DNA of 64,000 nucleotides from Myxococcaceae bacterium (GCA_019694595.1 JAIBBQ010000003.1:54117-118116); one strand, 5' to 3'; numbered from the stretch's first letter, positions 9,801 through 17,825 are shown. Notes: a model not told the origin generated them from the letters alone. Made by a program: numbers and translations.

Positions 9801-10291
9801 CGCTGACGGTCACCTGGCCGGAGGTCCGGAACTGGCTCAAGTCGGTGGTGCCCGACTACATGATCCCAGCGGCGCTCGCGGTGCTGCCCACGTTCCCGCT
9901 GACCACCAACGGCAAGATCGACGTGAAGGCCTTGCCGTCGCTGAGCGACGCCAGCCAGCAGGGAGCCGGGAACTACGCGGGACCCCGCAACCCCACCGAG
10001 GAGAAGCTGGCGGCCATCTGGGCGGAGGTCCTCGGCGTCGCCAAGGTCGGCATTCACGACGACTTCTTCGACCTCGGCGGCCAGTCGCTCACCGCGATGA
10101 AGCTGGTGTCGGACTGCCAGCAGCTCGCGGGCATCTGGATGGAGCTGCAAGACGTCTTCGAGGCCCCGACCATCGCCAAGCTCACCGAGCGGCTGGGGCT
10201 CGGAGCCGAGCCCGCGGTCAACGTGGACAATCTGACCGACGAGCAGGTCGAGGAAGAGCTCAGGAAGTTGAACGCTGGAGGCGGGAGCTAG
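6842..10291 (+). CDS. NRPS with degenerate condensation domain, adenylation domain and carrier domain (C*-A-PCP)
   Basis: About 1149 residues. After a short N-terminal segment, residues ~80-510 form a condensation-like domain. The HHxxxDG catalytic motif is replaced by NDAFVDS at 210-216, so the catalytic histidine is Asp and condensation by the known mechanism is unlikely. The adenylation domain has YTSGSTGVPKGV, YGPTEAT, YRTGDLG and NGKIDVKAL. By alignment from memory its specificity positions read D-A-E-S-M-G-V-I-T-K. An acidic residue at the third position is usual for basic side chains, which fits a diamino acid. A carrier domain follows (DLGGQSLTAMK, phosphopantetheine serine present). 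The ATG at 6842 follows the methyltransferase closely. No epimerase or thioesterase is present. Substrate is inference. Confidence 0.9.
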   Translation: MTQGSGLITELKRALGRADLDPARPLAEQGVDEHAIADALALVGLAAGAPRELSPIVTLASLSTPSTSEVTPPRSQSSAPATFAQRFGQDLSELAPDLPLTTAVVGVRLKGPLDEAVLQRAFATVVERHPGLRTMVQGSNDALVQVKAEPWPTMTRRDAALAPGEGREEAAAAALRRETRQPFDARRAAPVRVSLTRFAPDDHLLILAANDAFVDSDSTWQVLSELAASYSERSLAPPVASGPRLLGSWQHETRVPPAGEVRDIVSAALSEAPWTPTLPTDFSRPPHRSYLAKRVSFRLSEVVSARVNALAASLHEAPSAVLFAALAVQLSRSAGRSDVALVYEPRGRDRVGLLGVVTSMRQPVQVRLSVNPSAPFSDVIRESAKVLRRSREEQAGDRWLSEADAHPLMARLSGESSDYPLVGSFAMVPAPPPLEFKGLTATVEVEPRAVTLWPVALTLSASRQGYTGALTYSQEQFSEQTAQRMVGHFETALAGLTASPQQPVFRTGLLTAAEAEQVLRTWNATTERFATDVGVHGLFERQVDRTPDAVAVRMGSRTLTYRQLDERANQVAHWLRGAGVGPEDRVAMALASGPEAIAALYGVLKAGGAYVPLDPETPVDRLQAILRDAAVKAVIAEPGTLAAVGAGLGRPLPLADFTSVDGQPKGRLGGAVLPNQLAYVVYTSGSTGVPKGVLVEHRSVVNHNQAIARVLELRPEDRVLQFTPLNFDAAGEEIYPPLCVGASTVVRRELIAATELSAVIEAEGLSVLSLPPAYMHQWVQHLFVTAQPPPAALRLIMLGGERILPETLALWQQVGGERIPWVNVYGPTEATITSASSTLRAEVALLDAQLPIGKPVANARLYLLGPGLIPVPQGHVGEIYIGGAGLARGYLGRPEQTAERFVPDPFSGEAGGRLYRTGDLGRAMPDGRMVFVGRAESMVKIRGFRVELGDVEANLRRHPSVDGAVVVPVEDGASGAKLWAYVTAKPTLTVTWPEVRNWLKSVVPDYMIPAALAVLPTFPLTTNGKIDVKALPSLSDASQQGAGNYAGPRNPTEEKLAAIWAEVLGVAKVGIHDDFFDLGGQSLTAMKLVSDCQQLAGIWMELQDVFEAPTIAKLTERLGLGAEPAVNVDNLTDEQVEEELRKLNAGGGS

Positions 10292-10317
10292 GTCGCCCCG
10301 CCGAGGAGAGGAATGCA

Positions 10318-10578
10318 ATGGCACAAGAAACGGCTCCGGAGATCGAGGCGGCCATCACACAGTTCGTGGCGACGCAGCTGCTGGCAGGCGACGCGCGCGG
10401 TCTGTCGCGCACCACCGAGCTCCTCGACATGGGCGTCCTCAATTCGTTGAACATCATGCTGCTGCTCGCCTTCCTGGAAGAGCGCTTCGGAATGAAGGTT
10501 CAGCCGGAAGACGTGAACCCCGACAACATCCAGAGCATCGAGCAGCTCACCCGGTGGGTCTCTCAGAGCCGCACCTAG
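10318..10578 (+). CDS. Free-standing acyl/peptidyl carrier protein (first)
   Basis: An 86-residue acidic helical protein with the phosphopantetheine attachment site DMGVLNSLNIM, serine 43. A GAGGAGAGG lies just upstream of the ATG. It sits between the NRPS and an acyl-CoA-dehydrogenase-like gene, which is followed by a free-standing adenylation enzyme. This trio is the arrangement used to oxidise carrier-bound proline to a pyrrole (pyoluteorin, prodigiosin) or pyrroline. I infer that it carries the amino acid loaded by the 11733 enzyme. It is similar in size and layout to the second carrier at 15936. Confidence 0.85.
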   Translation: MAQETAPEIEAAITQFVATQLLAGDARGLSRTTELLDMGVLNSLNIMLLLAFLEERFGMKVQPEDVNPDNIQSIEQLTRWVSQSRT

Positions 10579-10599
10579 GCGCGAGCCGAAGGGACGTCG

Positions 10600-11736
10600 A
10601 TGGACTTCAGCTGGAGCACGGACCAAGAGGCGCTGTACGAACGCGGCCTGGCGTTCGCGCGCAACGAGCTGGGCGGCGGCCCCGGGAAGGATGGGGGCCT
10701 CCAGCGCGCGACCTGGTCCAAGCTGGGGGGCTTCGGGTACCTCGGGCTCTCGGTCCCCACAGCCCACGGAGGATTGGGGCTCGACGCACTCACGACGGTG
10801 CGCATGGTGGAGGCGCTCGGCAAGGGCTGCGCCGATACGGGCCTGGTCTTCTCGGCGTGCGCCCACCTCTTCGCCTGCGTGATGCCGATCGTCGAGAGCG
10901 GCACCGAGACCCAACAGCGAGAGCTGTTGCCGAGGCTCTGCTCGGGAGAGCTGATCGCGGCCAATGCGATCTCCGAGTCGGGGGCGGGGTCGGACGTCTT
11001 CTCGCTGAAGACGAGGGCCAGCCGGGACGGCCGCGACTACGTCCTCGATGGCGAGAAGGGCTGGGTCACCAACGGCCCGACCGCCGACGTCTACCTCGTC
11101 TATGCCGTCACCAAGCCGGGGGCCGGCTTCCTGGGAATCTCGGCCTTCCTGGTGTCGCGCGACACGCCGGGCCTCACCGTGGGGTCCCCCTTCAAGAAGA
11201 TGGGCCTGACGGGGTCGCCGATCTCCCCCATCTACCTCGAAGGGTGCCGGGTTCCCGAGAGCCGCCGCCTCGGAAAGGAAGGTCAGGGGTCAGCGGTCTT
11301 CCGCCGCTCGATGCAGTGGGAACGCGCCTGCCTGTTCGGCTCCTACGTGGGCCTGATGGAGCGCACGCTCGAGAAGTGCATCACGTTCGCGAGCCAGCGG
11401 GTCCAGGGCGGCAAGCCCATCGGGAAGTACCAGGCGATCTCGCACCGGATCGCGGACATGAAGCAGCGGCTGGAAGCAGCGCGGCTGCTCCTCTACCGGG
11501 CGTGCTGGAAGCTGGACCGAAAGGAAGACGCCATGCTGGAGGTTGCGCTCGCCAAGGTGGCGGTGAGCGAGGCCGCGATCCAGAGCGGGCTGGACGCGGT
11601 GCAGATTCACGGCGGCTCGGGGTACGTGGAGGAAGGCGGTGTCGAGCAGTTGCTGCGCGACGCGGTCCCTTCGACCATCTTTTCGGGGACGTCGGAGATC
11701 CAGCGGGACATCATCGCCTCCAGGTTGGGCCTGTGA
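10600..11736 (+). CDS. Acyl-CoA dehydrogenase-like flavoenzyme acting on a carrier-bound aminoacyl group
   Basis: A 378-residue ACAD-fold protein: N-terminal helical domain, the flavin-binding ISESGAGSD segment, a beta domain, and the C-terminal QIHGGSGYVEEGGVEQLLRD / GTSEIQR. The usual MCAD catalytic Glu before GTSEIQ is replaced (IFSGTSE). A Glu in SMQWERACLF (E241) lies where isovaleryl-CoA dehydrogenase and prolyl-carrier dehydrogenases keep theirs. The gene overlaps the next adenylation gene by 4 bp. With that enzyme and the preceding carrier protein the likely job is alpha,beta-oxidation of a carrier-tethered amino acid, perhaps proline to pyrrole-2-carboxyl. Substrate is inferred. Confidence 0.85.
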   Translation: MDFSWSTDQEALYERGLAFARNELGGGPGKDGGLQRATWSKLGGFGYLGLSVPTAHGGLGLDALTTVRMVEALGKGCADTGLVFSACAHLFACVMPIVESGTETQQRELLPRLCSGELIAANAISESGAGSDVFSLKTRASRDGRDYVLDGEKGWVTNGPTADVYLVYAVTKPGAGFLGISAFLVSRDTPGLTVGSPFKKMGLTGSPISPIYLEGCRVPESRRLGKEGQGSAVFRRSMQWERACLFGSYVGLMERTLEKCITFASQRVQGGKPIGKYQAISHRIADMKQRLEAARLLLYRACWKLDRKEDAMLEVALAKVAVSEAAIQSGLDAVQIHGGSGYVEEGGVEQLLRDAVPSTIFSGTSEIQRDIIASRLGL

Positions 11737-13211
11737 CGCTGGACCAGCTGCTGGCGGGCACGGCCGCGCGACTGCCCGACGCCCTGGCCATCGACGCCGC
11801 TGATCGGGTGCTCACCTACCGGGAGCTGGACCAGGAGGCGAACCGGCTGGCCCACGCGCTGAAGCGGCTGGGCGTGGGCCCGGGCGATCGCGTCGGCTTC
11901 TGGGTCGACAAGGGGGCGTTCGGGGCCGCGATGATGCAGGCGACGCTGCGGCTGGGGGCGGCCTACGTGCCGCTCGACCCCCACAGCCCGCTCGCGCGGG
12001 TGCGAGGCATCGTCCGCGACTGCGCGCTGAAGGCGGTGGCGGTCAACGAGGCCAGGGCGGCGGAGCTGCGCGCCGCCGGAGAGACGGTGCCGCTCCTCGA
12101 GGGCTGGCCGTCACAGGAGGCCGACGCGTCCCCGCTCCCGCCGAGCGACCGCCGCCCCGACGACCTGGCCTACATTCTCTACACCTCGGGGTCGACGGGG
12201 GCGCCCAAGGGCGTCTGCATCAGCCACCGCAACGCGAGGGCGTTCATCGACTGGGCGGTGGACAACGCCCAGGTGAAGCAAGGCGATCGGCTGGGCAACC
12301 ACGCGCCGTTCCACTTCGACCTCTCGGTCTTCGACCTCTATGCCGCGTTCTCGGTGGGAGCGAGCGTGCACGTGGTGCCCGAAGCGCTCGCCTACGCGCC
12401 GCGGCAGCTGGTGCGCTTCATCGAGTCGAAGGGCCTCACCGTCTGGTACTCGGTGCCGTCCGCGCTGGTGCTGATGATGACCCAGGGCGGCCTGCTGGAG
12501 GTGGCGCCCCGCCTGCGCACCATCATCTTCGCGGGTGAGCCGTTTCCGGTTCAGCACCTCAGGACGCTCCGCGGTGGCTTCCCGGGGGCGCGGCTCCTGA
12601 ACTGGTACGGGCCGACGGAGACCAACGTCTGCACGTGGTTCGAGGTCTCGACCATCGACGACGGGCAGAGCCCGGTGCCCATCGGCGTGGCGGCTTGCGG
12701 CGACACGGTCGAGCTCGACACGGGCCCAGAGTCGGCGGCGTTCGCGCCGGAGGGCGTCACCGGGGCCGGAGAGCTGGTGGTGACCGGGCCCACCGTGATG
12801 CTGGGGTACTGGGGACAGCCCCCTCAGCAGGGGCCCTACCGCACCGGCGACATCTGCACCCGGCGGCCCGACGGGAACTTCGTGTACGTCGGCCGTCGCG
12901 ACAACATGGTGAAGGTGCGGGGGCGGCGAATCGAGCTCGGCGAGGTCGAGGCCGCCTTGATGGGGCACCCCGAGGTTCAGGACGTCGCGGTGGTGGCCGT
13001 GGGCGAAGGCCATGAAGGCCAGTTGGTGGCGTTCGTGGTGCCGAAGCCCGGGAAGGACCCGAGCCTGATGTCGCTCAAGGCCGCCTGCGCCGAGCGGGTG
13101 CCCCGGTACATGATCGTTGACGTCGTCCACATGCTGGAGGCGCTCCCGAGGACCCGCAACGGGAAGACCGACCGGCTCGCGCTCAAGGCACGCGCCCGCT
13201 CACCGCGCTGA
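11733..13211 (+). CDS. Free-standing adenylation enzyme, proline-like specificity code
   Basis: A 492-residue stand-alone A domain without a carrier: YTSGSTGAPKGV, WYGPTETNV, YRTGDICT and the C-terminal NGKTDRLAL lysine. The GTG start at 11733 overlaps the dehydrogenase stop by 4 bp. Specificity positions read by eye give D-L-F-Y-I-A-W-V-C-K, close to the code I remember for the L-prolyl-AMP ligases PltF and RedM (D-L-L-Y-L-A-L-V-C-K). The FHFDLSVFDLY segment is also typical of that group. It should load the neighbouring carrier at 10318. Proline is the best guess; a related cyclic or small amino acid is possible. Confidence 0.85.
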   Translation: MTLDQLLAGTAARLPDALAIDAADRVLTYRELDQEANRLAHALKRLGVGPGDRVGFWVDKGAFGAAMMQATLRLGAAYVPLDPHSPLARVRGIVRDCALKAVAVNEARAAELRAAGETVPLLEGWPSQEADASPLPPSDRRPDDLAYILYTSGSTGAPKGVCISHRNARAFIDWAVDNAQVKQGDRLGNHAPFHFDLSVFDLYAAFSVGASVHVVPEALAYAPRQLVRFIESKGLTVWYSVPSALVLMMTQGGLLEVAPRLRTIIFAGEPFPVQHLRTLRGGFPGARLLNWYGPTETNVCTWFEVSTIDDGQSPVPIGVAACGDTVELDTGPESAAFAPEGVTGAGELVVTGPTVMLGYWGQPPQQGPYRTGDICTRRPDGNFVYVGRRDNMVKVRGRRIELGEVEAALMGHPEVQDVAVVAVGEGHEGQLVAFVVPKPGKDPSLMSLKAACAERVPRYMIVDVVHMLEALPRTRNGKTDRLALKARARSPR

Positions 13212-13219
13212 CCTTGCCG

Positions 13220-14815
13220 TCAGGTGGCGGCGAGCGCGGCCAGGAGTGCCTTGCGGTCGACCTTGCCGTTGACCGTGCTGGGCAACGCCTGGAAGTGCTG
13301 CACCTTGTCGATCACCATGTACTTGGGCAACCGCTCGGAGCAGTACACCTTGAGCGCGAGCAGCTTGGGGGGCGTTCCCCGGGGCACCACCGCGGCCACC
13401 AGCTTGCTGTCGGCGCCGGTCCCCTGAACCAGGACCACCACCTCTGCGACCTGGGGGTGCTTGCCGAGCACAGCCTCGATCTCGCCCAGCTCGACCCGGT
13501 GGCCACGCACCTTCACCTGCTCGTCGAGGCGCCCGAGGAATTCCAGGTTGCCGTCGGGGAGCTGACGGACGCGATCACCGGTGCGGTACATGCGCTGCGG
13601 CCCCGGTGACTCGAAGGGGTTGGTGACGAAGCGAGCGGCGGTCAGCTCCGGCCGGTTGAGGTACCCGCGGGCGACGCCGAGGCCTCCGATGTAGAGCTCG
13701 CCTTCTTCCCCGCTGGCGACGGGCTGATGGGCAGCGTCGAGAACGTAGAGCTGCATGTTCTGAATGGGCAGGCCAATGGGAATGGCGTGGCCGTACGTCG
13801 TCTTCGGGTCGACGACGTACACGCAGCACCCGACCACGGTCTCGGTGGGGCCGTACTCGTTGATGAGCCGGGTACCGGGCGCGTTGCGCAGCCAGAAGTC
13901 GAGGTCGCGAGAGAGGAGGTTCTCGCCGCCGATGACGAAGCACCGGGTCCAGCGATCGACCTTCTCGGGAGCGACCTGCTGTCGCAGCTGGTCGAGGTGC
14001 AGCGGGGTCAGCTTGATGAGGCTGTAGTCGCGCCCCGCAGCAGCCGTGTCGAGCAGGCTGGCGATGCCCAGCGCAGGGGGCAACAGCTCGGTGGTCCGGC
14101 CGGCGACCAGGGGAGCCAAAAGGCTGGTGACGGTGAGGTCGAACGACAGCGAGCTGTGCACGGGCGCGCCGCCCCCCTCGCCGACCGAGTAGTTGGCGAG
14201 GCACCAGCCGAGGTAGTTCACCACGCCTTCGTGCTCGATCAGGGTGCCCTTGGGCATGCCGGTCGACCCCGAGGTGTAGATGACGTACGCGAGGTTCTTC
14301 GGGGTGACCTCGACGGTCGGGCGCGCGGCGCTCGAGCGCTCGATGCCGTTCCACTCGGTGTCGACGCTGAGCGTGGGCGCGCCGAAGGGCGCGATGGCGT
14401 CCTTGAGCCGGCCCAGCGTCAGCACGACGCGAACCCGCGAGTCCGAGATCATGTACTCGAGGCGCTGTGCCGGGTACTGGGGGTCCAGCGGCACGTAGGC
14501 GGCGCCCGCCTTGAGGGTTGCAAGCACCGAGACCGCGACCTCGAGCGAGGACTCGAAGAACAGACCGACCAGCGACTCCAGCCCGACGCCGAGGCGGCCG
14601 AGGTGATTCGCGAGCTGGTTGGCGCGGCGATCGAGCTCGGCGTACGTCAGCTGCTGGGCGCCGCAGCGGACCGCGATCGCCCCAGGGGTCTTCTCGACCT
14701 GCCGCTCGAAGGCCCGGTGGAGAACTCGCTCGCCGTGAACCCGGGGGTCGACGACGGGGCCACGGAGGATTGACGCAGGGTGCACTGGGAGACCTCCTGC
14801 TGCGGGTGTGGTCAT
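13220..14815 (-). CDS. Free-standing adenylation enzyme, asparagine code
   Basis: A 531-residue stand-alone A domain on the opposite strand. It has YTSGSTGMPKGT, EYGPTETVVG, YRTGDRVR and NGKVDRKAL. The specificity positions read D-L-T-K-V-G-E-V-G-K, the canonical asparagine code. The ATG at 14815 gives a normal N-terminus (MTTPAAGG) with ~55 residues before the A1 region. Its stop is 8 bp from that of the convergent 11733 gene. No carrier domain is attached, so it probably loads one of the free carriers, most likely the one at 15936. Asparagine is a well-supported prediction for the code, but it was read without alignment software. Confidence 0.9.
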   Translation of the reverse strand: MTTPAAGGLPVHPASILRGPVVDPRVHGERVLHRAFERQVEKTPGAIAVRCGAQQLTYAELDRRANQLANHLGRLGVGLESLVGLFFESSLEVAVSVLATLKAGAAYVPLDPQYPAQRLEYMISDSRVRVVLTLGRLKDAIAPFGAPTLSVDTEWNGIERSSAARPTVEVTPKNLAYVIYTSGSTGMPKGTLIEHEGVVNYLGWCLANYSVGEGGGAPVHSSLSFDLTVTSLLAPLVAGRTTELLPPALGIASLLDTAAAGRDYSLIKLTPLHLDQLRQQVAPEKVDRWTRCFVIGGENLLSRDLDFWLRNAPGTRLINEYGPTETVVGCCVYVVDPKTTYGHAIPIGLPIQNMQLYVLDAAHQPVASGEEGELYIGGLGVARGYLNRPELTAARFVTNPFESPGPQRMYRTGDRVRQLPDGNLEFLGRLDEQVKVRGHRVELGEIEAVLGKHPQVAEVVVLVQGTGADSKLVAAVVPRGTPPKLLALKVYCSERLPKYMVIDKVQHFQALPSTVNGKVDRKALLAALAAT

Positions 14816-14915
14816 CGCGATCTGCTGCGCGTTTCGCGGAACCCGTACGGTCGATCGGCGCAACGCTAACTCGGCAGGGCCGGTCGAGTCGACAAACACG
14901 CACCTGCGGAGACGA

Positions 14916-15875
14916 GTGATCGTCGCCTGGACAGGGCGGGAGGTGCGCGATAGCGTTTTCGAAGTGGCCGCGTTCGAGTTCCGTGCTCCCGTCGATTCCG
15001 ACGCCACCCGGCTCGCGGAGCTGAGCGCGGTCAAGGTGGCCGAGTCGGGGGTCCACGAGGATCTCGAGACGGCCGCGCACGTGCGAGCGCGCTGGGAGAT
15101 GCCGGGGTTCGACCGCGCGAAGCACGAGGTGCTGCTGGACCTCGACGGGAAGCTCGCGGCGTCGATGTACCTCCGCTTCGACCAGGGCATGGCCGACGGG
15201 TGGGCGTACGTGCGGCCCGAGTTCCGCGGCCGCGGCATCGGCACCGCGTTGATGGACTGGCTGGTGAAGACGGCGCGGGCGCACGGAGAAGTGCGCGAGC
15301 TGTATGCGTACGGCACCACGGGCATGCCGGGCTCGACCGAGCTGGTGAGCCGGTACCCGGGAGCGAAGCGCGCGAACAACTTCCTGAGGCTGCGGCACGT
15401 CTCGCCGGGCACCGCCGCCAAGCCGGAGTGGCCGGAAGGCGTGCGGCTGGTGCCGATGGCTGTGGAGGCGCTGGTCGACGTGGTGGCGCAGATTCACGAC
15501 GAGGCGTTCCGCACCAACTGGGGCTTTCGCCCGGCGCAACGGGACCGGCTGCTCCACGAAGCGAAGCATGACGACCCTTCGATGTGGCTGGTGGCCCGAG
15601 ACGCCGACGGGCCGGTCGGCTTCTTCCAGAGCCGTGTGCGACAGACGCCAGGTCTGACGTACGGCGAGGGGTACGGCATCGGGGTGGTGGACCGGTACCG
15701 GGGGTCGACGCTGCCATCGGCGCTGCTGCGCGAAGGGCTCCACCGGATGGCGGAGCGCGGCGCCCAGGAGGTCGTCTCGGGCGTCGACGGCCGGCTGTGG
15801 AGTGCGGTGTTCCTCTACACGTCGAACGGCTATGTCTGTACCCACGAGGGCTGTGCCTACGCGATTCCGTTCTAG
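14916..15875 (+). CDS. Tandem GNAT acetyltransferase-like protein
   Basis: Two GNAT folds in one ~319-residue chain. The first carries the acyl-CoA-binding loop YVRPEFRGRGIGTALMDWL; the second has a weaker YGIGVVDRYRGSTLPSALLREG. Tandem-GNAT proteins include mycothiol synthase-like acyltransferases. The start is uncertain: GTG 14916 has GGAG 5 bases upstream and is used here; GTG 14943 and 14964 are also in frame, and recognisable similarity starts at about 14970. It diverges from the Asn adenylation gene across ~100 bp that must contain both promoters. It may transfer an acyl or aminoacyl group from a carrier protein, or acetylate the product for self-protection. Confidence 0.75.
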   Translation: MIVAWTGREVRDSVFEVAAFEFRAPVDSDATRLAELSAVKVAESGVHEDLETAAHVRARWEMPGFDRAKHEVLLDLDGKLAASMYLRFDQGMADGWAYVRPEFRGRGIGTALMDWLVKTARAHGEVRELYAYGTTGMPGSTELVSRYPGAKRANNFLRLRHVSPGTAAKPEWPEGVRLVPMAVEALVDVVAQIHDEAFRTNWGFRPAQRDRLLHEAKHDDPSMWLVARDADGPVGFFQSRVRQTPGLTYGEGYGIGVVDRYRGSTLPSALLREGLHRMAERGAQEVVSGVDGRLWSAVFLYTSNGYVCTHEGCAYAIPF

Positions 15876-15935
15876 GATCGCCATCGACCAGGCGTGCGAA
15901 ACGATGGCCAGCTTCTCGACGACGGGGGAGTCTTG

Positions 15936-16196
15936 ATGACGCTGTCCATCTCGGAGATCGAAGGCGCCGTCACCCGCTTCATTGCCGGCCAGTTTCTCGA
16001 CGGCGACGCGTCCGAGCTGGACCGCACCACGCCGCTCTTGCAGGCACAGGTGCTCACGTCGCTGAACATCGTGACGCTGATCACCTTCCTCGAGACCGAG
16101 TTCAAGGTGACGGTGCCGGGCATCGCCTTCAAGCCGGAGCACTTGGCGACCATCGAGGCCATCGCGCGCTGGGTGACGACGCTTCCTCCGGCGTGA
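15936..16196 (+). CDS. Free-standing carrier protein (second)
   Basis: 86 residues with the phosphopantetheine site LLQAQVLTSLNIVTL (serine in TSLNI) and the same overall layout as the carrier at 10318 (GDA..L.RTT.LL). Both begin with a similar IE.AVTRFIAGQFL-type helix, so the two probably arose by duplication. A GGGGGAG precedes the ATG at 15936. Two carriers and two stand-alone adenylation enzymes in one cluster suggest one pair for each amino acid; I assign this one to the Asn enzyme on grounds of proximity only. Confidence 0.85.
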   Translation: MTLSISEIEGAVTRFIAGQFLDGDASELDRTTPLLQAQVLTSLNIVTLITFLETEFKVTVPGIAFKPEHLATIEAIARWVTTLPPA

Positions 16197-16259
16197 GCAG
16201 GACGAGACAACGCGATGCCAATGGGCCCGCGAGGGTCTGGCACGAGCACTGGGAGCGAC

Positions 16260-17522
16260 ATGGACAAGTCGAGCGGGCCTGCGCAGGTCTTCGGGGCACG
16301 AGAGTCGCTGAAGAGCAGTTCGCCATCGGTCACCTGGGAGCTGGCGTCGGCGGCGCCGGAGCTCTCGGAAGCGGTGCACCGGCTGAACCCCGCCCTGGGT
16401 GAGGTCTGCGCGGCGCTGCGGAGCGCAGTCCCTCACCCGAAGACGCGGGCCGCCATGGAAGACGGGCCGTTCATTCGCCCGCTCGGTCACGGGCGGTGCT
16501 TCTATGTGAACCTGGAGTCGCTCCCGGTGACGTCTCGGGCGCCCGGATTCGTGGCGATCAAGGGGACGGAGGCGGTCGCCGACGACTACGCGGACTGGAT
16601 GCGCCAGCTCCGCTCGCGCAGCCGGTACTGGACCTTGCGGGTCGGCATCGGCGCGTCGCTCTCGTTCCCCATGGACTCCGAGGTGAACGAGCTCGACCGC
16701 TGGCCAGTGCTCGAACGCAAGATTCCAGGCTGCATCGGGCTGTCGGAGGCGATGGGAGAGGCGCGGGTGGCGCTCGACTTCCAGCGTGCGTTCTTCAAGC
16801 GATACGGAGAATTCGCGCGCGCGCCGCTGCCGCTGATGGTGCTCCAGTGGCCACAGGAGGTGGTGGACCGGGTGGCCCGCGACCTTCGCCCGCTGCTGTC
16901 GAAGCGGGCGATCGACGTGGTGGAGCGGGCCCTGGAACCGGGGCTGGGCGTCTACGTGTACCACTACCCGTCCCTGCCGATTCGGCTCCTGGACTGGTCC
17001 GTCGAGGCGCACGAGGGCACGGGGCTGCTGGTCGACAAGCTGGACTACTCGGGGCGCCTGAAGCGGCTCGAGAAGGGCGGGCTCAGCGTCAAGGCGACGG
17101 TGGAGAAGTGGACCGAGCTGTTCGTGAAGATGCTCGCCGCGGGCTTCCTGCCGAAGGAATCGGGGAGCTTGCTGACGGCCGACCTGCTCCAGCCCTGGAA
17201 CGTCGCGCTGGATGGCGGCTTCCTGGACCTCGACAGCTTGGTGCCGAGCGAGCAGCTCGACGACAAGCAATTCAGCGACACCCTGCGCCGGAGCCTGCGC
17301 GGGCTGATGTTCGACATCGCCTACTTGATGATGGGCAAGGTGGTGATGGCGATCGAGTTCCGCGACCGGTACCCGGAGCTGATGTGGATCGTCCTCAACG
17401 ACGTGAAGCGGCGACTGGACGAGGAAGACCGTGTTCGACCCATCGAGAAACGACTGAAGGAGGCGCTCTCGACCGCGGCCCTGTTCCAGGACCTCGACCG
17501 GCTCTTTCGGCAGATCGCCTGA
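16260..17522 (+). CDS. Uncharacterised cluster protein
   Basis: About 420 residues with no family I recognise. The segment LTADLLQPWNVALDGGFLDLDS (residues ~320-340) faintly recalls the Dx(4-6)N...D catalytic loop of aminoglycoside-phosphotransferase-type kinases, but this is weak. There is no signal peptide or clear membrane segment. The ATG at 16260 has GGGAG five bases upstream; an upstream in-frame ATG at 16215 would add 15 residues but has a poorer site. It is the last gene before the tRNA-Pro remnant, on the same strand as the carrier at 15936 with a short gap, so it likely belongs to the biosynthetic cluster. Confidence 0.6.
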   Translation: MDKSSGPAQVFGARESLKSSSPSVTWELASAAPELSEAVHRLNPALGEVCAALRSAVPHPKTRAAMEDGPFIRPLGHGRCFYVNLESLPVTSRAPGFVAIKGTEAVADDYADWMRQLRSRSRYWTLRVGIGASLSFPMDSEVNELDRWPVLERKIPGCIGLSEAMGEARVALDFQRAFFKRYGEFARAPLPLMVLQWPQEVVDRVARDLRPLLSKRAIDVVERALEPGLGVYVYHYPSLPIRLLDWSVEAHEGTGLLVDKLDYSGRLKRLEKGGLSVKATVEKWTELFVKMLAAGFLPKESGSLLTADLLQPWNVALDGGFLDLDSLVPSEQLDDKQFSDTLRRSLRGLMFDIAYLMMGKVVMAIEFRDRYPELMWIVLNDVKRRLDEEDRVRPIEKRLKEALSTAALFQDLDRLFRQIA

Positions 17523-17569
17523 GGTCGCGCCGCAGCGGCCGCGCCCCTCGAGACGCCGGGGAAAAAGAA

Positions 17570-17608
17570 GGCCCGCAGTTCCTCGAGGTCTCGGAGGAAC
17601 TGCGGGCC
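17570..17608 (-). terminator. Rho-independent terminator, probably the original tRNA-Pro terminator
   Basis: Two perfect 15-base arms (17570-17584 and 17594-17608) with a 9-base loop. The T-tract (CTTCTTTTTC) lies on the minus strand, so it ends leftward transcription. It sits just beyond the tRNA 3' fragment at 17617, where the tRNA-Pro terminator would have been before the islands inserted. For the plus-strand cluster it has no T-tract. Confidence 0.75.
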
Positions 17609-17615
17609 ATCACCG

Positions 17616-17636
17616 TGTCGGGGAGACAGGATTTGA
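17616..17636. repeat. Left attachment-site remnant (tRNA-Pro 3' end, ~21 bp)
   Basis: TGTCGGGGAGACAGGATTTGA matches position for position the sequence at 43162-43182; 20 of its bases match the 3' end of the intact tRNA-Pro at 52959-52978. The identity stops abruptly at 17637. This is the chromosomal-side junction of island 1. Confidence 0.85.
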
Positions 17637-17717
17637 CGGATACGAAGGCATCTCAGTGAACCAAGCGGGACGCGACCTTGGACCGCAACCCCGCTGAACG
17701 CTTCGAACCTTCGTTCC

Positions 17718-17784
17718 GTTGAGACCCGTCTGGTGGAGTTGAGATCCGTCGAGAACCGCACCCGCACGGCAACCTGACGGCAAC
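17718..17784. repeat. Short direct repeats near the left junction (possible integrase arm sites)
   Basis: GTTGAGAYCCGTC occurs at 17718-17730 and 17738-17750, 20 bp apart (12 of 13 identical). ACGGCAACCTGACGGCAAC follows at 17766-17784, and a 17/19 match in the same orientation is at 43074-43092, inside the 3' end of the integrase gene near the right junction. Matching repeats at both ends fit arm-type integrase binding sites. This is inference. Confidence 0.4.
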
Positions 17785-17825
17785 GGGAAATCACGCAACC
17801 GCGCAGCCAGCCAGCTCGACCGAGC

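Noticed and set aside
6824..10324. Very long open frame antisense to the NRPS gene (over 1100 codons)
   Set aside because: A shadow of GC-rich codon use; it has no domain pattern, no start site and lies wholly opposite a clear NRPS.
13575..17270. Very long minus-strand open frame spanning several genes
   Set aside because: Out-of-frame reading of the Asn adenylation gene and antisense to GNAT and carrier genes; arginine/histidine-rich and domain-free.
17521..17530. GAGGTCGCGC shared with the sequence at 53033-53042
   Set aside because: A 10-base match in GC-rich DNA, on the wrong side of the tRNA for an island end; taken as chance.
17570..17608. Hairpin read as the terminator of the NRPS cluster
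   Set aside because: Its T-tract is on the minus strand and it lies beside the tRNA remnant, so it fits the tRNA-Pro terminator better.
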